From Conus ventricosus (Eukaryota > Mollusca > Gastropoda > Neogastropoda > Conidae), in assembly GCA_018398815.1 (NCBI GenBank), contig CM031595.1:52562572-52626571 (forward strand): 64,000 bases of DNA, written 5' to 3'. Shown here in pieces: positions 56,421-64,000 of this stretch. A model generated the notes under the pieces. It was not told the DNA's origin, made no database searches, and saw only the letters and a list, made by a program, of their open reading frames with translations. Each line of letters opens with the position of its first letter. The stretch's first letter is position 1. Position numbers and translations under genes: made by a program.

Positions 56421-57435
56421 ATGTGGTACAGGATGGGGAGAGGGAAGGGTAATGTGTTTAATGATAGGAAGAGAGCAGAGAAATGTATTACAAAGGACGG
56501 TTAAGAGGGCAGGGGGATGCATGTTACAGGATGGGAAGAACTCGGGTTGACATGTTACAGGATATGGAGAGGCCAGGGTGATGTGTTAGGGATTGGGAGA
56601 GGGCAGGGTGATGTGTCACAGGATGGGGAGAGGGCAGGGTGATGCGTTACAGGATGGGAAGAGGGCAGGAAGATGTTTCACAGGATGGGGAGAGGGCAGG
56701 AACATGTTTCACTGGATGGGGAGAGGGCAGGGTGATGTGTTACAGGATGGGGAGAGGGCAGGGTAATGTGTTACAGGATGGGAAGAACTCAGGGTGACAT
56801 GTTACAGGATGAGGAGAGGGCAGGGAGATGTATTACAGGATGGGGAGAGGGCAGGGAGATGTATTACAGGATGGGGAGAGGGCAGGAAGATGTTTCACAG
56901 GATGGGGAGAGGGTGCAAGGGTGATGTTTCACAGGATGGGGAGAGGGCAGGGGATGTTTACAGGATGGGGAGAGGGCAGGAAGATGTTTCACAGGATGGG
57001 GAGAGGGCAGGGATGTTTCACAGGATGGGGAGAGGGCAGGGAGATGTTTCACGGATGGGGAGAGGGCAGGGAGATGTATTACAGGATGGGGAGAGGGCAG
57101 GAAGATGTTTCACAGGATGGGAGAGGGCAGAGGATGTTTCACTGGATGGGGAGAGGGCAGAGAGATGTTTTACTGGATGGGGAGAGGGCAGGGAGTGTAT
57201 TACAGGATGGGGAGAGGGCAGGAAGATGTGTCACAGGATGGGGAGAGGGCAGAGAGATGTTTTACTGGATGGGGAGAGGGCAGGGAGGTGTATTACAGGA
57301 TGGGGAGAGGGCAGGGGATGTGTTACAGGATGGTAAGAGGGCAGGGAGATGCGTTACAGGATGGGGAGAGGGCCTGGTAACATACAGGGTCAGGGCAGGG
57401 TGATGTGTGTTTTTGGATAAGGAGAGGGCAAGGTG
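56421..57435 (+). repeat. minisatellite, 31-bp unit, about 30 copies
   Basis: The unit is close to CAGGATGGGGAGAGGGCAGG plus GAGATGTATTA, with variants in the second half (TTTCAC, GTGTTAC, AAGATG). Because 31 is not a multiple of three, three units (93 bp) read through all frames, which explains the open frames of up to 191 codons on +. It is G-rich on +. It lies about 1 kb after the ADAP stop. Confidence 0.95.
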
Positions 57436-59030
57436 TTTAACATTCCTTCATCTGTGGAATATTTGCAACCTGTCTATACGTATTGATTGTAAAAGCACCG
57501 ATTCCTTTCCCCAAATTGTTTAGTATTTATGGAAGTGATAACGAAGCATGCAGATTATGTGCTGTTCTTTAGATGTGCAGAAACTAAGCCCATTCCTTCC
57601 ATTGAAATCTAAACTTTACTGAGGGATTGCAAATAGAACAGTATTTAGTCATTTATTTACTTTATTTCCCCTCTTTTAGCCACCCTTTTCTCTGTCCATG
57701 CCCCTATTTTCTGTCGTCTGATATTTGATCTGTGTGAGACTCTTTTTTGTTGTTTTTTTTTTCTCATCTAGCAACTGAATTTAACGTGATCAAGCTGTGG
57801 AACTGATGCACAGTTCTGTAGAGTAATTCACTAGATTGTAGTGGGACTCCTAACCCTGGTTTAATGTCTCTTGAAATCCAGCGCAAATTCCTATTACTGA
57901 AATACAGATGACTGAAACCAGCATTCCCTTCACATTTTTGCTTAGTTCTGTTTCCACACTGTTGCATATAACATTGATTACGCAAGAAAGCTAATCTTAG
58001 TTTCCTGTCCAGCAATTGGTATAACAACCAGCTAACTGCCTCTGCTGATATGTATTTGTTTCTTGCTCACTACGTAAACAAATGATCTAACAGTTTTGAG
58101 TGTCAGTATATTACTAAATTTTAAATTAAACTGCTTCACAAACATTTTACTGGCAAACTGAAAAATAGTTCCTCACTGGTAGATCTATACCAGTCCTTTT
58201 TGTTTTTTTAAGCTTGCGCAAGTTGTATTAGTTTGTTTCCTTTTGTTTTGACTTAAGAATCATGTTTGAACATGTCTCTTTGTTTTTTGTTTTTTTTGTT
58301 GAATACTTGCACTGTTTAACTTTTGTGAAAGTACGAGAAGTCTCTTTTTAATGTAAGTATTGGTGGTCAAAGGGGGATTGCTACAAATGTTCTTCCTGTG
58401 TGGTTGAGACGTCGAGATTTGGTTTTCTTGTGTGCACAGACATTTCTTAAATGAAAAGCCTTCACAGTGTAACAGAATTTCGGAATGAAAGAAGGCAAGC
58501 ACAGTATTTCTTGTATTGCACTGATAGGGGAAAAACAGTTCTCTAAATAAGAATTGAATTTTAACAATAAGGTGTTTCCTCCTTTTTGGGAAAGCTTTTG
58601 TCCATTAAATATTTATACAAATATCCCCAATATTTTACAGGTATAACAATTGCTGATGATAGTAAAGTAGATTATGAAAATGATAAATCTGAATGTTGTA
58701 ACAGGCCACATAGGCAATATTGATCTCTGCACATACACGTATAACCTGTATCAAAGTTTGAACATTATTATTACACCAGTTTTGTATGATGCTACTTTTT
58801 TTTGTTCATGTATATGTAGGATGCTCTGTTTAGGAAAAATTACTGGTTGTGTTTGTTGCAATCATTGTCTGTTAGTGTTGACTGATAATTTGTCACATTA
58901 TTTGATTTGTTGCATACAAGTCAAGTTAATAAGCCTGTGTAAATACAACCTTTACACCTTTTGGAGTAAATTTGTCTTTGTATTTTGGTTCCTGTATAGT
59001 TAGAGACATGGATATCTGTTTATGAGTTGG

Positions 59031-59039
59031 TGTGTGTAT

Positions 59040-59114
<75 letters not shown>
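59031..59114. repeat. (TG)n microsatellite
   Basis: A nearly pure TG run. Confidence 0.95.
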
Positions 59115-59115
<1 letters not shown>

Positions 59116-59804
59116 ATGCATATAATCAGAAGTTAAGAGGAAAAGTAGCGTTTCATCTCATTGTAGTGTGATTTTTATTCAGACAGTGAGATGAGATAGC
59201 TGACCTAATATTTTGAGATAAGCTCAGCTAATGTAAAACTAGCATTAAAAATAGATTTTGTTTCAGTACCATCTGTCACTGTACAAATATGTGCATGCTT
59301 AGAGATGAAATCTGTTCTAAATTGTAAGCTTTACTCAATTAATATTTCTGGCACAGATAGAACCAGTTGAAAAAGTTGGTTGTGCCTTATGTTACTATCA
59401 TTATTCCATTTTGTGGGACATAAAATGTAAGGGAAAATTGTACACTTATTTACTCTTCTCAGTTTTGGAGTTTCTTTATGTTCATGTTTTTAAATGCACA
59501 GAGCATGCACTCCAGTGAACCCCATATTTTCATTTTTGTGCTACACATTATAACGCCACTCATACTACGCATACTACCTTGACCTGTGCAATTTGAAACA
59601 GTTGTTTGTTCAAATGTGTGCTTGAATTATGTTTATTGCTGCCTTACCCCATCTCTTTCTCATACTCTCATCTTTGTGTTTTTTCAGTGAAATGTGTTAC
59701 TTCTATAAACTTTCACCTTTTCAATTTTTTTTAAACATCCGGTTACATCCCATGGAAAGGTGCATATGATGATTATAAGATAATGAGAACTTTTGCTGAC
59801 CTGT

Positions 59805-59806
<2 letters not shown>

Positions 59807-59857
<51 letters not shown>
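59807..59857. repeat. (TG)n microsatellite
   Basis: A nearly pure TG run. Confidence 0.95.
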
Positions 59858-59859
<2 letters not shown>

Positions 59860-62600
59860 AAGAAAATTATTTGGCTAATGCGTTCAAGAAATACAATTGA
59901 ACAGATGATCGCACAATAGGAAGGAGTCCATTTAACTTAACATAGTCTCAAATACAGTAATTCAATTGCAAAATTTCACATTACTGGTCCAAATCTTTCT
60001 TTTTCCAAAGTAATGATTTCCAGGAAACATGAACATTTTAATACTACCTTTCAGTTGAGTGACATACTTTCTAGTCCTGAAGAAGCAAACCGCTTCATTG
60101 AGCTATTTAAATATTGAAAATGGTCCCAATTTTCTCACAATTTTTTCTCTCCATAAAACACATTTCCTTATGCACATAAGAAAAAGATGTCATAATGGCA
60201 GAGTTATCTTCTGTCTTTTTTAGTTTCCATTCTAAATAGGTTTTCTTTCACGTTTCTATATTTGGTCATTGGCTTAAAGACTGGATTTATAGCTTTGCCA
60301 AGACGGGCTTTTAGCCTCATGAAGATGTTTAAAAAGACTACGATCTCAGTCAGTTAAGACAAAATGTTGGAGAGAAGTACATTCTTGCTAACTTTGACAG
60401 TAATCATATGTGATTTTGCTGATTAGTAGTAGTACCATCTGTTGAACTTTACAACTGAAAACATGTATAATTGTTAAAGCATCTCACTTTGACAACTTAG
60501 TCCAAGAAACTGCTTATTTATCCTTTGTTGTGTCATCTATAAAGTTTCGTTGACACTGTAACTAATGATTTGGAGATTTTGCTATGTGCAGAAGTAAAGA
60601 TCAGGATATATGAAATTCTAGCAAGTTTCTTTTTAGATTTGCTATTGTGTCGTTGTGGACACAGTTATGAAAGAAATAGGTCAGTGCGTGTTTATGCATG
60701 CAGTGACTGCCTTGTCTAGATAGCTTTCCTTCATTCAAACATCAGATTTTACAACTCTGACTTACTTGTAAAGATTCTTTAACACAAATTTTGGTGAACA
60801 CAAGCAAATTGTTCTTGTACCCTGAAATTGGTGGTATTTGGAGTCCACAGTGTATTCATATTCTTCTTTCATTAAAAAACAAAAAACAAAAACAAACCTA
60901 CGCGTTAAAAAACAAAAACAAACCTATATGATAACGCACATACACATACACTCAAAGCATGCGCACACATACAACACAGACACACATGTACGTTATATAC
61001 GCTATTTTTTTTTTACATAGCTCACCAGCTGCAGTATTTCAAAGAGGATGTGATACATATATGTGACCTCCCTTTTACTTTCATTTTTTCCTGTGTACCA
61101 GAAGTGATGCAGGAACGGGTGTTGAAACATTAAGCCTGAGAGGTTAGTGACTCCCGATTGTGACTCGACTGAGCTTTGCTTTTGGTCTTTTGTTGTAGCT
61201 AGCAATGTAACCAATACCTTAGAATTTAATTTATTATGGCAGGAAATTCTGTAAAAAGAAAGCTCTGGACTAAAGAATGGGTGAGAATTGCCATGTACAG
61301 GTTGTTTCACTTGACTAAATGTCTGTTTCTAGAATGTTAAAACAATCAGAATAGTACATGTAAAATTGTACAGAATTGCAGTCTGATCAACTTGGCTAAA
61401 GGATTTGTTAAATGCATTAATTTATGTATCTATCTGTACTTATCTACTGTATGATTTTGTATTTGTCAAAACAGATTTTTGTTTTGTCTTGTTTTTACAA
61501 TGTATTTTCCTTTTTAGAGATTTTTTTTTCAACCCTTCTTTTTTCTGCTTAGTGATAATTATGTATCTTGTAATCAGTCATGCCTCCTGAAGGTTTCGCG
61601 ATATGCTGGGGCTGCTTATGTAGAAAAATGCTGTTATGTGTCACATAGTATTTTGATAAATGAAATGAATATGAAGTACTAATTGAGTTGGTTGTTAGCA
61701 TCTGTCTGGTGTTTACTCTGAGGGTTTAGACTACATAGGGGCATACAGCTAGCTGAAGAATACTCTGATGCAGGAAGAGTCTTATTTTTTTTCTCTCAGG
61801 AAAGTGATCAAGAAGTAAAATAGTTGATCAGAAACATAGTATTGGGTTATCTTTTTCCTGTGTTTTTGTTTCACATTTTATTTCATTTAGTTTGTGTGAG
61901 TGTGAGTGTTTGTAAAGGAATGGGGATGGAAGGGAGGGGTGGAGGAGTGGAGAGGGAGGTTGGGTAATGTATGTGATTTCTGCTTCCGTAGGTTTGCTGG
62001 AAGTAAGTGGCTGCTGAAAGGAGGGTTTTGTATGATAAAGACTGCTTGTCGGTAGAAAACACACTAAAGCTATGCCGAAGGCAGTATCTGTCTAGTTCTC
62101 CATAGCTATATTCAATGATGTAATAAACTCATAACAAACTATGGAAAGCAGAGTGTAGGCGAAAAGAAAAACAGTGTCAAAGAAGAAATCTTTACAGAGT
62201 TTTAGTTGATCTGTTGATTATTAGTATGTGATTTTGTTATTCTATTATACTTATTTTTTAAGACCTTCCCCCTTTTTTGTTTAATGTAAGACCAGATTGT
62301 GTTCCTAAATAAGAAAGTCACAGGGTACTCCTGTTGCTGTTTTTGTGAAACTGAACTTTAAAGTTCTGATCATGATACTGACAGTTTTCCTTGTTTAAGT
62401 GTATTATGATATTTTTTTAACATTTTTGTCAGCAGAGCTATGCTGTCCCAAGATTTTGAATGGTAAAAGGACAGTCATTCATTTTTGTTTAAGTTATAAC
62501 AAGGCATGCTCTCACAAACAGATTAGTGACATGCATATCCATTAATTATGCATAAAATCATGATAACTCGCATATGTATATTCTGTACTTGCATGCATTT

Positions 62601-62601
<1 letters not shown>

Positions 62602-62639
<38 letters not shown>
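62602..62639. repeat. (CA)n microsatellite
   Basis: A pure CA run. Confidence 0.95.
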
Positions 62640-62640
<1 letters not shown>

Positions 62641-63116
62641 TCACCTGGTTTTCTCCCTTCAAGTGGCTGTTATGATACAGATCAGATCTGGATACCATTT
62701 GTGTCAATCCACTTTGAAGAGACCAAAAAAAAAGGTCTTCCGCCTCACAGGGTATGAGAAAAATAGTTGCCACAACAGACTACTCACTGCTTCCATGATC
62801 AGTTTCACCGAGGAGACTGTCGCCCACATTTGTTGGTTGGTTTGTTTGTCTGTCTGTCAGAAAGATTAGGAATGAAGCACTGAACCAGTTTTAAAGTTGA
62901 GCCTGGATCCGGCTCATTAGGTAGATTCAGGATCTGTCTAGTAAGATCATGCTAAAACAACCAACCTAACACACGAAAACAACAACAACAGCAACAGCAA
63001 CTGAACTGGTATAACAAAACTTGGTGGGAACATGAACATGGCCCAAGGATGGTTCCATTAGACGCTGCTGTGGTTCTGGATCAGAGGGTGGATTTCGGAT
63101 CTATTCAGTGTTAGTG

Positions 63117-63118
<2 letters not shown>

Positions 63119-63154
<36 letters not shown>
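63119..63154. repeat. (CT)n microsatellite
   Basis: A pure CT run. Confidence 0.95.
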
Positions 63155-63156
<2 letters not shown>

Positions 63157-64000
63157 GAGTTCCCATCTAGTTTATTGTGTTATTAATGTGTAAACTTTAT
63201 GTATAGTTTCAAGGGGAAAAGGGCAAAAAAAAAATTAAGAGGAAGGCGGTGAAGCAAACAGTGAAGAAATGCATACTGGCAGTTGTTTGGGGGCTTTTTG
63301 TTTTGCTTTTTTTTTTTTTCATTGGGAGATAACTGTGGTGTTCTGTGTTATGAGTGGACAGTTCTTGTCCAGCAGCTCCCTGGTCTTTAGGTTACGCAAA
63401 CAGGATTGAAAGACGAAGAGAGAAGCCATTTACTTTTGTTTCTAACATGCATTATTATTGCTCCCACCTAAATAGTTCCCCGCCCCCCCCTCCATCCACC
63501 TCCTTCGTTGTTATTCATTCCCACCCTTTGTTTCATTTTCTTTGTTTGGTTTATGGGCATGCATTATGGGCATTATTTTCTTTCTTAGTTTCTATTTAGT
63601 TCAGCTGAGTTAAAAGATATAATGTGCTTGTATCTAGCTTTTTTAAACTTTTAATTTCAACCACATATGAATGACTGTTTTGTAGACTTTTCTATTTATG
63701 AAGTGTACATCTGGTCAGCAGTGTATGATCCCCAGACACAGAATTTCAGTTCTTAGCTTCTTGAATGTGAGGTAATGATTAATATGTTTCATTGTCTACT
63801 CAGTGTGTGACCATTTATAACAAAACTTGATGTTTTACATGCGTTATCTTTGATTATGAATGTATATTTATTTCATTTACATGCTTATTAAAACGATTGT
63901 CACCCCATAACCATTCTCATACTGATTATGAAACCAAGCATTGGAATTTAAGAAAAAAGGAAGTATCCAATTGAGAATATTTTTAAGAGGGACCCTCAGC

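Larger units (their letters stand above)
57436..64000. other. 3' flank of ADAP, no gene recognised
   Basis: 6.5 kb of AT-rich sequence. It contains TG runs (59031-59114 and 59807-59857), a CA run (62602-62639), a CT run (63119-63154) and a possible poly(A) signal AATAAA at 62122-62127. Part could be a long 3' UTR. No exon, RNA gene or element edge is seen. Confidence 0.45.

Noticed and set aside
56794..57403. 180- and 191-codon open frames with a repeated GWGEGR motif
   Set aside because: They are translations of a 31-bp minisatellite, open in overlapping frames only because the unit lacks stops; no start context or domain.
56421..57435. CRISPR-like array
   Set aside because: There are no unique spacers; copies are head-to-tail with point variants, and the window is animal DNA.

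Overview
The window is animal nuclear DNA, most likely from a gastropod mollusc. It holds short exons with GT/AG introns, several lineages of non-LTR retrotransposon debris, TTAA-flanked piggyBac-like relics, and very long CA/TG, GA/CT and poly-G/C tracts. The phylum is an inference from the look of the repeats and from exons that resemble animal orthologues; no sequence here proves it.

Two protein-coding genes can be supported, both on the + strand. (1) About 3335-12282: the last seven coding exons of CCZ1, the Ccz1 subunit of the Mon1-Ccz1 guanine-nucleotide exchange factor that activates Rab7 on late endosomes. The 5' exons lie upstream of the window or were not recognisable. (2) 27384-55426: a complete nine-exon ADAP (centaurin-alpha) gene encoding an ArfGAP zinc finger followed by two PH domains. 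Both proteins act in membrane traffic, but nothing in the sequence shows that they are co-regulated.

Layout: 1-3334 is repeats, including a 438-bp element with 42-bp perfect inverted ends and a 628-bp unit in two and a quarter tandem copies. 3335-12282 is CCZ1, with a composite tRNA-headed SINE in one intron. 12283-27383 is intergenic, holding a piggyBac-like relic, a 230-bp TTAA element, an inverted/direct LINE pair, a 5'-truncated RNase H LINE, and a 6.5-kb zone dominated by microsatellites that ends just upstream of the ADAP start codon. 27466-38747 is ADAP intron 1, with a decayed LINE that carries a 62-bp nested insertion, a second LINE 3' fragment on the - strand, a foldback element and a hAT-like element. 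38748-55426 is the rest of ADAP, with TTAA elements in introns 3 and 8. 55427-64000 is 3' flank, with a 31-bp-unit minisatellite of about 1 kb and otherwise AT-rich sequence.

Several conserved exons of both genes change frame by single bases, mostly in runs of G or C. Consensus errors in a long-read assembly explain this more simply than two decayed genes. Exon boundaries below come from splice consensus, phase agreement and remembered family conservation, not from transcripts.
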